Positions 12,674-25,887 of a stretch of DNA of 64,000 nucleotides are shown here, piece by piece. The position numbers were made by a program, and so were the translations under genes. Numbering within the stretch: the stretch's first letter is position 1; every line of letters starts with the position of its first letter. The notes beneath the pieces were generated by a model. The model was given only the letters and a program-made list of their open reading frames with translations, was not told where the DNA came from and did no database searches. The stretch is taken from assembly GCF_901933205.1 (NCBI RefSeq), contig NC_044572.1:30032501-30096500 (forward strand), read 5' to 3'. Source of the DNA: Camarhynchus parvulus (Eukaryota > Chordata > Aves > Passeriformes > Thraupidae).

Positions 12674-15398
12674 GAAGAAAAGCTAACCTGTAAGTAATCT
12701 TCCCTTTTGCCATGAGGCAGTACAGCAGGGAGCACAGCACGTACTGGGAGGTCACACAGTGCTGCCAGAGGGGCAGAAATCTGTGCTGAAATGTGCAAGT
12801 TTTCAGGGATGGACATTTTCCATGCAGAAGTCAGTCCATAAGTGACTTTGGGGAGCTGAGGTTGATGCACTCTCATTTTGATGGGATACATGACAGAGTT
12901 CCTTCTCTGGGTGATAAGCTGCACACACCAACACAACTGGAAGCTCTTCTGAGCTGTCATTTTGAAGAAAAATGGAAAGGTCATCAATGACCCAAAAATG
13001 CTTTTTGTGGGCCATTGTTGTTTATGTTGGGCTGTTCTCTCCAGGAGTTATTTTGGAATGTGCTTGCATTGGGGTTTGAGGTTTTTCAGAAGAAAAATGC
13101 TGGTTTATATTTACGTTTAAAATATACTTCAGAGGAAGAAAAGGCAGAATCCTTTGTTTCTTACATTTATGCAAGATGTATAAATTTACCTTTATAGTTA
13201 AATTTTTAAGTCCTTATCCTGATGTCCTGTATGTTTTTGTTGAAGCCTTTGACCTAAAACATAAGGTACGGGCCACAGAGGGAGTCGATTTGTCCTTTCC
13301 TACCTCACCTTCTGCTGCCCTTTTGCCCCTGTCAAATAAATAACAGAGAAGTTATTTTGTCTTGAGCAAAGTTCCTAATCTCAAGGAAATGATAGGATAA
13401 TGTGATAAAGCCCCAACCACCTACAGAATTGGTTTGGATCAAAATACTTTGGAAAACAGTGAAATCAAGAATCCAAACAAGTTTATTAGGTAAAGTTATT
13501 TTAAATTCCATGGAAATGTTTGTAACCTTTAAAATTGTAATGCCATTTTCCCAAGAGTTTATACATCCCACTTCTCCAGCAGTAAGGGAGCTGTTTAACC
13601 CATGGGCTGCAGTTTTAAGAGTAGCTCTCAGAGTAAATAGTAAGGGAATCAGTGGGCCGTGATTCAATACAAATGTATGATATTGTATATCAATAATAAA
13701 TAGAAGACTTTTTAGCCCCTCTACAGCTTCTGATTCCCTATGAAAGAATTTTATCCATATATAATTTCCATTTACCAATGGAAACAAGATTTTAACTCTA
13801 ATACTCATGAATTAATATATCTAACTACTGTATGTAAAAACATAAAAACAGATTTTAGGTTACTGGAACAATAAAAATAGTCTTAAGAGTCTAAGTAATT
13901 ACAGGAGACTTACGATGAAATAACATCTCTACCAAATGCTTCACATTTCTACTTAAAAGATTAAAACTGAGAAAATGTGAGGGTTAAATCTGCTTGTGTA
14001 GCATTTCTGCTGCTGCAAAGGAAGAAAATCCCAGACAAAGAAGAAGGAGCACAATACCTCTGTGCTGCCCACTTGAGAGATGCAGTATAGAAGGTCTTCA
14101 GTGATGGTGGTTATGGAAGATCCAATATATGGGGAGATTCTTCTGCTTCAACATCTTCTGGAGAAAAAAACAGTGAAGCAAAAATTTATCAGAGTCCTGA
14201 ACAAAGTTGTACTTGCCTATACTGTGGGCAAAATAAGGTAGATTAAGTAGACAAGAATATTCTTTCTTTCTAAATCCTCTTCCACTTATAGACAGAAAAT
14301 GGTTTGGCCAGAGTAAACCATCAGAGTCGGTGTATGCTTTTATTTTGACACAAAACATCATGGCCCATTTAAGCTTAGGGAAAAGATATTGCATTCAGAT
14401 GGATTTTTAGCACAGACCACAGAGAGGCTATTCTGTACTTTAAATTAAAAAGGACATGCATTCCAAGTCGTGCTCTGAAGGGGATCTGGCTTTGGTGGGG
14501 AGGAGAGGTTTGTTGCTCCCACAATAAGGACTTATGAAACATTTTAATAAACAATGAGTCTTTGTCTGAAGAGAGAGCCTTGACATCCAGTTTGCAGTAT
14601 ATGCACAATACATTCAAACTGAACCCCTGTTGTATTCAGAAAACCATGGCAGACTAGTGGATGAAATCCTTATTTGCACAATCGTGCACTTATTGAAGTG
14701 GCCTTTCCCAATGCACTTTCACAGGGGATTTAACTCCATGCCAGTCATGTTTTCTCCTGTCTTCTATCCTGATGTGAGCATTTTTCACTCTCTGAGTAAC
14801 AAGGGATCTTGTGTGGGAAAATGTTTTCCCTTTATACCTTACAAAGAAAGGTCCTTTCACTCTGAAAAATTATGTTGTTAATTGTGTTAATCCCATGTTC
14901 TATGTGTATGCTTATTCCAAGGAATTCTCTCAAAATTTTATGGACCATAGTTTTTCTTTGTTCAGGTTACTGAAAAGCTACTTAATAAACATTTAGAGTA
15001 TAAAAACTATGACTTTTTTCCTAGTTCTTTTAATACAAGAGAAATCAATGGAGGCAACCGTGGTTTTGCCAGACCTCTGCAAAATTCTAGGCTTTGAACA
15101 CCCACATCTCTGACCATACAGGAGAAACATCAGGCTCAAAAAGGCAGGAATGCAGAATCAGAGTTTTGGGTACAACAGCTTGGGCCTTTGCTTAAGGGTT
15201 CACATATGTGAGTGCACTACACAACTGCTCTCCGTCTCAGCACTGCTGGAAAAGAAAGAATTCAGAAGTTCTGCTTTGTACGCTTGTGTGGAGACTGAAG
15301 GACGTGGAGACTGCAGGAGCTTGATTCCAGATTTCATGACTCACTAATGGCAATGCTTTCATCTTGTTTTCCAAACTCTCGTTGTTTACTTCCAGTAA

Positions 15399-15441
15399 AA
15401 TTACAGGCAAAATTTCCATTGACTTCAGAGGAAGTTGGATG
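15399..15441. repeat. Ancient amniote interspersed repeat remnant (core)
   Basis: The words ACAGGCAAAATTTCCATTGA and CTTCAGAGGAAGTTGGAT follow the widespread reptile/bird repeat text of the type 'caaaattcccattgacttcagtgggagttggat' (family name uncertain, recalled and not searched). Related fragments occur at 27936-27975 and 33511-33540 in the opposite orientation. The match is short and diverged. Confidence 0.45.
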
Positions 15442-15840
15442 GCGCCAGTGAGGTTCTCATAGTTTTAGAAAGCTATCCAAATTTGTCACTAACTTCAAGA
15501 ATTTGGTCTGAAAAGTCCTTTTATATGTGGGCTAATTACTGTGGGAATAGATGCAGCCGCTGTATGTACCAAGATATTTTAGCTTCTCTTTATACTGCAA
15601 TTATATGTATTATCTTACATCACTAATTGAGTTCAAATGTTCTTTTCTTAGCACTGTCATTAATAAACTGTAAAAATATCTCCAGAACAAAACTAAATTA
15701 AAAATCCACTATACAGACCACTTATAAGAGAGTAATCTTGTTGGGTTTTTTTAACTACTGACTTTCAGATACAGCCTCAGGGACGCCATTTGGGTGGTCA
15801 AGTAATCCTGTCTGATGAGTAATAAACAAATAAATCTACA

Positions 15841-15960
15841 CCCAATTCTGTTTTATTCCCACTGAGTGGTAGCTCCTTATGCAAGTAGTTCGCCTTCAGT
15901 ATTTAGGCATGCACTTAATCCCAGCTATTTATATGGCTAAGCACCACTCCCTTAAATAAG
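15841..15960. repeat. Possible ancient amniote repeat remnant
   Basis: CCAATTCTGTTTTATTCCCA followed by CTGAGTGGTAGCTCCTTATG and a later 'gcaagtagttc' resemble the 'aatcctg ... cccattgagtggag ... cttatg ... gagtag' style of the same old repeat class as 15399-15441. The alignment is loose and the boundaries are guesses. Confidence 0.3.
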
Positions 15961-16705
15961 GGATACAGTATTAGACCATGTGTAAGAAGCAGAAGATTGC
16001 CCAATAAAATGCAAAAAATCATAGGTTGAAAAGAAAGACATTATATTCAGGACTAAGTCATCAAACTAATTATAATTTTCAGTTAAAAATAGAGCTTCTC
16101 AATACCATATCTTAATGCATATTTTTTCCCCAAATTTGAGATGAGCATTCATAAGATTCACATACCTGGTTTTTGAGTGGCAGTGATTTTTTTAATAGGT
16201 GGAATGTCCCTGCTGTCTTGATCTTTCACATAGTCAGTGCTAATGTTAACAAGAGTTATTTTGGGGCTAAGAATATTTCACTGAATGTTAAGTGCTGTTT
16301 TATACTATCTTTGAATAGCAGCTGTCAGGTTTTTCAGTCTCAAGGGAAGAAGTTTGTTTATTTGAAAAAAAAAAGAAAAAAAAAAGATATCACAATACCT
16401 TCTGGGCACCCATACCAAAACCCTTGCATGGAAAATATAGAACTATTTTCTTTATTAGAGGTTAAATTAAAAGCAGACTTTGGCAGCTAATCTTCTAAAC
16501 ATCTAAACCTCATCAATTACTTTCCTGCTGTTAGAGCAAAAGTATGCCATTCTTTGGAGAGCAATATTCAGGATGTGAAATATGTATGCATATATTTTCC
16601 TGTATGCATACTCTGGCAAAGATTTTAATAGAAAAATGTCACCACAGCTCAAACTCAATTAAGAACTGAGCAATCCAGTCTATGGGTTTTATCTTTTAGT
16701 CATTA

Positions 16706-16770
16706 GGGGTGGGATTCTGACCCCTTTATTCAAGCTAATAATCAGAATTTTCAGTGAGGTTTATTCCGTA
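16706..16770. repeat. Possible ancient amniote repeat remnant
   Basis: GGTGGGATTCTGACCCCTTT followed by 'attttcagtgaggttt' has the look of the 'gattctgaccc ... ttcagtgggagtt' core also suspected at 15.4 and 15.8 kb. It is heavily diverged, and its placement in the same few kilobases suggests one old insertion broken up over time. Confidence 0.3.
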
Positions 16771-19700
16771 TCGGTGAAAGCGGCAGCAGGCAACAGAGGC
16801 CTGTGAGTGAAAACACCAAGGAAAATAGTCAGCTATCATGGTTTTTCACCCTTGTAACTTTGCTGTGTTATAACTGCAGGTAGAAAACACAGTCAACTTC
16901 ACTTTACATTAATATTTAAGCATCATAAAAAGTGCTACACCTGAGGATTATTTCCAAACTCTTCTCCATTTCATAGTACAGGCAGGCATAAGCTCATACA
17001 CAGCTACATGCTTGTGTGAAATGATACACAGCACAGACTCAAAGGGTCTTCCTGCATATCTCCTTCTATCTGGAACCTTTATTATTTGTTTTTCAGATTT
17101 CAGTTCAGTTAAATCAAAGAGAAATTACTTAAGGAACAAAGAACCTTACTGACACTTCTGGTAGATTAGAGAACAGCACCTTAAACTCAGATTTCACAAA
17201 CAGCATAAAGACTCTTGATTCAGGCAACTGCCTGTCTTGCTGAACTTCAGAGGCTACATTCTCTGCCTATTCTCAAGTCCTTTAAAAATTAAATTCAGAA
17301 AGGTTCATGAAGCTGTGCCTGGCACAGTTTTGGCTCTGTAAGGCTGAGTGCTACCATCTTGTCTTGGTTGCTTCAAATCAAGAAATTCCCAGAATAAATC
17401 TCAAAAACTGACAGCAAGTACAATATTAAAAAAAATATAAAAGCAATGATATAAAAGGAAATGAATGTGTTTTGCTGTGCTTTAAGGTAACTTTCCATCA
17501 GTAAATTTTTTAATGTTCCTTAATGATTTAGCATGGCAGAAACTTCTGAAAAATGTATTATTTGTAATCTTAATAATTCATAACTGTAATAATAAAAATA
17601 TTACAAATGAAGATTAGAAATTACAATTTTATGTCAAATAGGAGAAGGATAATTCCTAGGATGTATATGCATTTGAGGACAACTGTAGTAACTGGCATCT
17701 CTACATTAGCTCTAGAGGTGCCCTACTTGCCACAGAAAACACACATTAAAGAACTGATGAAGAACCTGCTCAATATTACAACATTAAGATAAAGTAAATC
17801 TGTGACTCTCCATTGCTTCTGGACAGGCACTGTCTTTCCATAGCATAATTCTGCAGAAAAACATTTTTGTCATCTGACAAACTAGCTCAATGGGACATGG
17901 GAGAGCACAGCTACCATGCTCTGGCACATGCAAGACAAATTCCCTGGTTTGGGATCTGGCCAATAGCACCTTAAACTCTTGTCCTGAGACTTTGGCAATT
18001 AGCTTATCCAGTGATTTCTATTGTATATTTAGTTGAAGCACAGACTATGAGTTATCTTGGGGGGATTTTTTTGCTCTGAAGTGTGAACTGGGAATGGGTG
18101 TGGGAAACATCTTTTCTTCTCTGGTGCTCAGTTTTCTTGATGAATTTACTGGGAACAGCAGAAGTTTAGAAACAGTGAAAACAAGCCTCTGTTATTTATT
18201 CCACTTAAAGTGTTGCAACTCTGAATCTTCTTGTCAAAGTGCATTAATTCAAATTAACATAATAAATTGTATGTTTTGTGGTTTGGCTCAAAAGAGCCTT
18301 AAAGCCTATTTTGCCTATGGATTTCTCAGATGCTATTACAGTTTGCTTTCTGCTAAGTAGCATATGAATAGAACAAGAATGAGGATTGTTTGACAATTAG
18401 CAGAAGAATATAATACAAAGCACTAAAAATGGTCACACCCTCTCTCACCTCCACTAAGGGTTTCTTCTCTTTTTTTTCCCTCATTTGAGAAATAAACACT
18501 CAGGAGCCAGCACCCAGAGCCTGTCTGTAAGTGTAGTTGCTGTTTCTTTTAGGACAGAGAACACAAAGACCTTTTACCCAGATATAAGCATAAATCTCAG
18601 TAGAACACATCTCTTCTAGCTCACTGTGCCACAAGGCTGGTTTTTGAATTTCATTTTTTTTCATTGAAATCAGCTGAGCAGGGAAGGGATTTGGGCATAG
18701 CTGTGCCCTCTGATGTATCCCATTTTTTTAGAGCTCTGAAGGTTTCCTCACAGAGAGTGAGAACCAGGCACAGCCCTCTTCTGTTCATTTCAGATGATGT
18801 TATTTCTTTTAAAGATGCTACTAACGTCTTGACCATCTATTATTTTGCTAAAGAAAAAGGTGCAAGGCATGAAATTATCTGAATTTTGATGCCCAGACCT
18901 ATTATACAGTGCTGCTGTCATCTCCAATGGGAGTGCAGCTGTTTTACCCACTCTGTTCTACAAAAGACAGGCAGCTCTGCTTTAATGTCAAGATACAGGA
19001 ACACAAAGGCATGGCTGTACTAAAGAAATAATGCCCTACAGTCAAACCAAACCAGCACAGTTAAACAACAGGTACCATGGAGCATTTTCATCTCCTGGAA
19101 ATTCACTTGAAAGTTCCTCTGGAAACTAAAATATCTCGTGATACGGGTACTAATGGAACAGAATAAATGAGGCTTGGAGAGATGTACAGACCTTTGAACA
19201 AGCAGGGTAAAATCCATAATTAGGCACCCAGCAAGGCAGGTGATATGTCATAATGTCCTTCTTTAATAAACAGCAAAGGAAAAAGATACAGCACATTACT
19301 AAGGACAGTCCTGCTCTGTTGCCTGTCCTGGGAAGTGGAAATGTACAATGTTAAAAGATCCACTTAGCTATTAACACATCTTCTCAGCACAAGATGTTAT
19401 CTTTACATAGAGATGTCCAAAAACAAAGATGAAGGAAACATTTGTTCAGACACTCAGATGATCTATGTACTTGATAAGGAAGATCTTCTATTCTTCACAC
19501 AAATAAATAAATAAACAAGTATTACAATCCACCACCTAAAATACTGTCAAAAATTTAAATATTTTATCCAAAAAATATTTCAAAACGAGTGGTGTTGCAT
19601 CTAAAAATACAAAACACATGGGATTTTATTTCAATGAGACATAGAAACATTATTAAAGGAATTAAAATTAAATGTAGAAAATAATTTTGGGAATCTGGTT

Positions 19701-20052
19701 CAGTTAGAAAAACATCAAAGAGCTTATTACTGTATCTTGAGTTAAGTAAGCATGTTGTCACTATAACAGACTGGTTTTAGTTTGTTCAAACCACTCTGTT
19801 GGGATGATTTATATCCCAATATTTCTGGCAAACACATTTAGGAGAGTTAATTATCTTTTCTGAAAGGCACAACAGGTTTTCGTTGACTCAACTGCGGTGC
19901 AGAATATCAACACATAAATTCAATAACTTTGAACAGGCTGTTAAAATTCAGTATTCTAATTAAGCAACTCCAATTCAAATAAAACCATACCACTTTCAGT
20001 TTAAAAAAGGTTTTCTAACTTTCTTTTTTATGATCTTCTTAGTTCTGGGGGC
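16771..20052. other. Unique AT-rich non-coding DNA
   Basis: Nothing recognisable. Open frames are at most about 90 codons. The stretch 17400-17620 is extremely AT-rich with repeated TAATAAT words, typical of neutral avian intronic or intergenic sequence. Confidence 0.6.
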
Positions 20053-20080
20053 AATTTATGGGATGAAATTTATGGGATGA
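20053..20080. repeat. Tandem 14-bp repeat, two exact copies
   Basis: AATTTATGGGATGA occupies 20053-20066 and again 20067-20080, followed by AATG, which begins a partial third unit. The copies are identical, implying a recent slippage duplication. Confidence 0.85.
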
Positions 20081-21316
20081 AATGAGAGCTCCAGTGACCC
20101 CAAAGGAACTCTGCAGTAGTTCACTACCCCTTCAGCCACAACAGAACAACCCTTTACGGGAAGGGGGATTTTGATTTGGGTTTTTCTGGGGGTTGCTTGT
20201 TTTGTTTTGCTCATGTCAGTAATTCAGCTCACTGAGTAGCCCCATATGATGCTATTCTTGTGCAATGGGGATGGGGTTTCTCAACAGCTTAAACCAACTT
20301 TGCACCAACACCCCTGTCTTTCCCTTGCCATCTCCACTCCACTGGCAGTTCCCAGTGGCTCAGAGCTGGATCAAAGGGCTTCACAGAAAGCCACCAGAAA
20401 TTTCTGTAGGCTGGCACTCTGCTGCCAGGAGAGGAGGGGAGAGATACAGAGCAAAGTGTGAAGATGGAACCACGATTGTGCTGACTTGGCTTTGTTTAAT
20501 TTGTCACAGAAGTGAGACCTGAGGGTATGGTAAACACCAGCAAGGAGATACGAGGCGTCGGGGCTGAGGGGGTGACTGGAAACTTCTAGAACCAACCTTT
20601 CGAGCAATGCCAAAGTCTTGAGTAATTTCAGCCAGAGGGCTGAGATTGACATAGATGGATCCTGTGCTCACAGCATGTCCTGGCACAGCTGGCCCCACTT
20701 CAGTCCCTGTGCTGCTGACTACTGTAGGGGAGGGAGGGTTGGGAAGCAGAGAAGCAGCAGATTTAACACAGCTAGGAGGCTGTTCCGTGGAGGAAATGCC
20801 TACAGGCTATATTCAGACAGCTTTTAAATTCTTACCTTCTTTCAAGTAAAATAGTAAATATGCTGCTTGTTATATCACTTTGCAAGTTGGGTTGATGTTT
20901 GTCTTTTTACTCTTCCAGTCTTTGCATCTTCAGTATTAACAAGCATCAATAGCTAATAATTTTTAACAAGTATCATAGCTAATTCTATTGCTTGGATTCT
21001 TTCTTTGGGTGATTTCTCACGGGGATCATTTTGTGCCTCTTGTGAGCAGAACTGCAGACCAGAGTGAATGCTTGCAACCCACATTCCCTAGTAAAGTGAA
21101 TTCACGCTGAAGGAGAGAAAACACAATCAGGTTTGCAAGGAATGATAATGCCATGCCTGGTCAGTGGAGGAGGTCCATGTACTCCCCTTAAGCTCTTAGC
21201 CCCATTAGAAGAGATGCACAATGAGGTTTCTAAATTTTCTTTTAAGCACAGCATGTAAAAACAGAGATTGCCCCATACACTGAATTTATGCCTTCAAGGG
21301 AGAGTGATTTGATCAT

Positions 21317-21362
21317 TTTAGGATTGGAAGGGATTCTCAAAAATTTTCTAGCCATCTCATGT
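21317..21362 (-). mobile_element. Possible ancient CR1-like remnant
   Basis: TTAGGATTGGAAGGGATTCT followed by 'tctagccatctcatg' resembles the reverse complement of a CR1 3' end ('aggattggaagggacctc ... tctagtccatctcc'). The match is short and diverged, with no octamer tail remaining. Confidence 0.35.
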
Positions 21363-24360
21363 GGGAGAAAATCAGCAGTATCACTAAGGGCTTCAATTGT
21401 GTTCCATATAAATTAAAAGTATAGGGAAGAGAAAGAAAAAAAATATGGCACTTATAAGTTGTTTGTTTTGGCAAGCATCCTGCTCTATGCAATTCCATAG
21501 AAACTGCCAGAGAGTTTATGGAAGGTTCAACATTTTTATTTCAATCTTTTTGGCCCATTTCAGAGGACAGTGACCTGTGGGAAACTTTATGCATGCTTAC
21601 TCAGAAAAATATCTGAAATACCACTGTAGACTCCAGCTGTTCAAATAAGAAGGAGGAATGATTTAACTGCTGGCCATGACCAAACTTGGATGACAATAGT
21701 TAATGTGGGATTCCCATCTCAGTAGACATTTACTTCAGCATCTGCGACACTCAACAATAGAAGGAAATAGTGGGAACCAATAGCAGGATTTCCTTTGAAA
21801 ATTCACTTTTATTCCTTCTTCCCTTAAATCCCTTTATTCTTGCCTAGTAAAAATTGTATACATAGTAGCAGCTGGAGGGAATGCAAGGTCGGGTCTGCAA
21901 ACACTTCAATCCATCAGCAGAGAGGTGTGGCAGCTGGTCAGGGCTGCCTGGCAGGAAGGAAGCTGCAGCCTTTGCTTTGAGTCACGAGAAGCAGCCAAGG
22001 AGGGAAGCATCCATGCTCAAATCATGGATGTGCCTGGGTCAGGCTCTGGAGGAAAGTTGTGTGCAGAAAACACTGTCAAGCAAAGCTGCTCTGTCATCAG
22101 TTTGCAGCAAATGCCAATGTATATCTATGCTCACAACAAGAAACTGGGATCTGTCTGTGTCTGCCTTGGCAGGTGATGGATTGTAATAGAAGCAGACCTT
22201 TAGAGAGACAAAGCGATTCCTGAAGAGCCAGCTTCTTCACTTGGTAAAGAGGATTTTACAGCAGGCTATTTCTAGTCTGGCCCAATTGGCCAGAAGAGGT
22301 GTAAGCACACCAGGAGCCAGCTGGATCTCTTCTCACTGAAAACTCTCCAGTTTGGTCAAACAGTGTGATGTTGTCCTGGAGTGAACAAACTGCAGAATGT
22401 GGGCATAACAGGGGACTTGTTTCAGAAGCAGCCTTTGCAGCAGCTGGTTTTCCTCTGCTTCACTACTGAATGAGTTGTGAGATCAGCATCCTGATAACAG
22501 AAAGGAGATGGACTGGAATTACCAGCAATGATTCTTGGAAGGACAGGTCCTGTCACTCCCCCTGGGGTCACATCAGAGGGATGACTTCTGGTCAAGAGCT
22601 CTGAGATCACAGCAGATCCACTGCTGAGAATATTTAAGCAGCTATAGCATAACACAAGTTCTCCATTACAACCAAAACCACCTGTGAGAGAGGGTATATA
22701 GTTTAACCACATGATAAATCTCCCTTGAAAGTCTCTCCTATCCATCACCTTTACAAGCTTTCTGAAGTTTCTTAAGAACAAACGCTAAAAGAATTTTAGC
22801 CACACAAGAATATCATGTTTAGAGCTGGTGAGCACTCTTTCTGTTACTTTTCTTTTTCAAACCTTTTTATGGCACTGTATAGTAGCACAAGCACAATGAA
22901 CAGCACTTGGTGGCACAAGGTAGTTGAGGGATGCTGAATCAGCTCTTGGTTGGCTGCCTGGCTTCCTCTGGGTTAGCAGCAGGCTCCCAGGGAAATGCTT
23001 TGAGGAGCTCAGAAAGACCACTCTGAAGAAAATTATTATATGAAATAGTGTCTTCTGTTACACAGTAATAAGCACAAAGCTTTGGAAATGCAAGTGATTT
23101 ATCTTCAGAAGACCCAGGAGAAGCAGTGCTTTTTGGAAGATACACGGACAAATATCTTGGCAACCCTCATACTGTGCCCGCTCTGCTAACACATGCCATA
23201 TATGAAGCAAAAAGGAAGAGAGGCTGATGTCCTTACACTTTGACCTGGCTGTTTGACTACATGCTGTACAAACCATAGTCAAAGACAGAAAAGTTACAAA
23301 ACCCAATGTTAGTGTTCTTTCTTGTATACATACAGGCGCTAGAAATCAAGAATTATGGCTGAAACTCCAGCATCAACTCATACTCAAAGACTTCTGTGAA
23401 AGACAGGGATCTTTATATACTTAGGAATATGCAGACCCAGTTAATGATAAGAAATCCATCTAAACCTGCATTTCCCTATTGAGCAAACTCCTACAATTAC
23501 AGGGGTTTTTAATTTAATTTTTGATTAATTTTTCTTCCACTCAGATTATCGCCTGACTAACAAACATCAGGAGATTTGCTACTGTCATAATTTCTTCAAT
23601 GAATGCATGAAAATACAGGTTTAATTCTTCATGCATCACACACAGGGGGAAAAAATGGAGAAAGAAAAATCCAAGGATAAGCTGAATTAATATGAATTTA
23701 TATGAAACCACATTGATTTTATCAGAGCTGAGATTATCCACTGGTCCAACAGCAGAGCAGGGAATGAGACCAGGTCTTTCTTTTAGTATTTTCCTTCTAT
23801 CTTCTTGTGCCAATACCTTGCTATTTGACTCTGTTGCTAATGTCTAATATGCTTTAACTAGCATGAAATTCATTATAATAAAATTCTTAATTTTAAGAGA
23901 TTTAAAAATGTTTTTATTTATTATTATTCTAACTATTAATTTAACAAAAATCCATTTTGCATTGTCTATGAAATTGTATCATGGTTCCCTGACCCTTGGT
24001 AATCCTTGAATGATGACTTCTGAAAATTTTCAAAGTAGGATTGAGAAACAAAAAACAGTGAAGTTTTGGTTTCAATATCTACTGAAAGACATGTCTTAAT
24101 GTCTTATCAACTTCAATCTTTAGAACAGAACGTGATGTTCTTGGGTTGAGAGGAAAAGCACAGGGAAACAGCACGCTGGGGCTGAAACAGGGGTGTGAGC
24201 TCTGAGCACACACTTCACTGCTAAGTCATCACCTGCATTCTAAACTTGATTAAAGAAAACAATTTTCTTCTATCAGTGATCAAAGCTTCCATTAAAACCA
24301 AGTGGCTTGTGTAGGATTGGATGAAATCACAATTTGTAGCCACAAAGGTAGCCTCCAAAG

Positions 24361-24380
24361 GCGTGCGTGTGTGCGCACAT
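24361..24380. repeat. 20-bp alternating purine-pyrimidine tract (Z-DNA-prone)
   Basis: GCGTGCGTGTGTGCGCACAT alternates purine and pyrimidine without interruption and includes the palindrome GTGCGCAC (24371-24378). It also holds several CpG steps in a region otherwise nearly free of CpG. Such tracts favour left-handed DNA in vitro; any in vivo role is inference. Confidence 0.75.
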
Positions 24381-25080
24381 TCACACCTATCAGCGCCTGC
24401 CAAAACACTTCCAGCTTGCTGATCCCAGGGTGGATCTGAGGCTCTCTCAAATATGATATGATTGTACTGAAATTGGACACTTCATAAATGGGCTTAGAAT
24501 GAGCAAATGGAAACATGTGGCCTAACTCTCCTCTCACACTCATATCAGAGCAAATTAAGACTAACACTGGATTAGTTTTTTTGACAAGCTGCAGAAGCTG
24601 TATGAAAGCTTCTGGGAAACCCAAGGCTTTTGTAAATTTGCGCTTAGCCTGACCAAACATTTTCAATAGAAAAGGTTTTTTGGCATTTTGATGAGAAATT
24701 ATTTTCATTTTGAAACTAATTTTTTTAACATAAAGAGTTAAATTAATAAAAAATAAAATTTATGGATTTTTTCTTTGTACTTTCTGCAAATGGGAAAATC
24801 TTACATGAAGTTGTCACTTCCATTCCTGTGGTGAAAAGAAGTAAAGGCAAACAGTTTAATATAGTGCACAAGTGAATTCAACATGTGACTACAAAAAGTA
24901 ATAATGCACTCTCCTTCCATGGATCAATTTTGCTCAAACACTAAAAATCAATTAAAATTATCAGACTGCTTCATTACAGATGAATAATGGGGTCCAGAAA
25001 ATTTGATCGATTCCTTAAATATTTCTCTCATTTAAACAGAGGCAATTTCAAGGAGCTTTACAGAGAATTTATACTCCTGA

Positions 25081-25124
25081 GTCTTAACATAAACTGTAAA
25101 GGGTCTTAACATAAACTGTAAATG
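25081..25124. repeat. Tandem 22-bp duplication
   Basis: GTCTTAACATAAACTGTAAA occupies 25081-25100 and again 25103-25122, separated by GG, giving an exact repeat period of 22 bp. Identity over 20 bp indicates a recent local duplication. Confidence 0.9.
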
Positions 25125-25863
25125 TAAGTGATACTGACCTAAAACTTCTCTCAGTATTATGGTAATGATACTTTTGCAGCAGATAGAGTTCAGAGCACTC
25201 AACCAGACCCTATTGGCTCCAGCTTTGACACCACCTAGTATTTCACATCTGGCCGAAAGGGAGTGAAAATGGCAATCCTTGCGATTTGGAATGACAGTGC
25301 CTCTTCCCTTCTCAAGAACAGAAGCAGATGCCTCTACTGAAAACTGTTGGCTATCAGGGCAGGTTTTGTGATGGGTCCCTCTCTGCAACTACCTTACTAC
25401 TGCAAACTCAGGTTTTTTATTCAATGTTGACAGCTTTCAGAACTTTTCAGTCTAAGCCTGATTTGAATTGCTAACAAAATTAAACTGCTGGCTATTTAGG
25501 TTTTTTTTCCAACCAAGATTTTTAAAAATTTCACAAGACATGTATACATTTATGCCCAGTTTGCCTTGTGTAATCTTCAACACTATTATGAATATTTATC
25601 AGTATCACTTGACAGTCTAGACTGCATGATGTGGCCAGAGAGCTGATCTAGTCTCCTCTACAGTCAAGAGAAATCTTCCCATCCTTTGAAGGTTTACTTC
25701 TTGATTTCTTTTTTTTTTGTAAAGTATTTGGAACTTCATTTTCTGTTCTTAGTCTTCATTGAAAGAGAGAATTTTAAAGGTTAAATACCCCCTTTAACTG
25801 TAGCATGGACTGCTGTCTGGGATGTTCTGAAAACTGCTAAAATGACTTCTTCATTTTCTTTAT

Positions 25864-25886
25864 TATCTATCAATCTATCTATCTAG
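25864..25886. repeat. (TCTA)n microsatellite, short
   Basis: About five to six tetranucleotide units, with one interruption (TATCAATC), directly upstream of the GC-richer segment starting near 25888. Such tracts are commonly polymorphic in length. Confidence 0.8.
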
Positions 25887-25887
25887 G

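Larger units (their letters stand above)
10968..15398. other. Unique non-coding DNA with short tandem duplications
   Basis: Contains the 14-bp tandem repeat at 11547-11581, an A-run at about 12656-12673 and ordinary AT-rich sequence. A 158-codon minus-strand frame at 13332-13808 has no recognisable domain, is compositionally AT-rich and is overlapped on the plus strand by another frame. I treat it as chance. Confidence 0.55.
20081..25080. other. Unique non-coding DNA, mixed composition
   Basis: Moderately GC-richer patches near 20250-20820 and 21880-22180 carry several overlapping frames of 60-100 codons without recognisable motifs. An imperfect 27-bp-period duplication with 'aacaag.atca.tagctaat' words lies near 20939-20985. 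A minus-strand frame of 138 codons at 24292-24708 shows no domain I know. No exon is supported. Confidence 0.55.

Noticed and set aside
12762..12777. CCAGAGGGGCAG considered as a second CTCF site
   Set aside because: Spacing between the AG and GGC words does not fit the CTCF core.
13332..13808. 158-codon minus-strand open frame
   Set aside because: No recognisable motif, and an overlapping plus-strand frame; consistent with chance.
24292..24708. 138-codon minus-strand frame considered as an exon or retrocopy
   Set aside because: The peptide matches no family I know, and no splice-site or retrocopy hallmarks (poly-A, target duplication) flank it.
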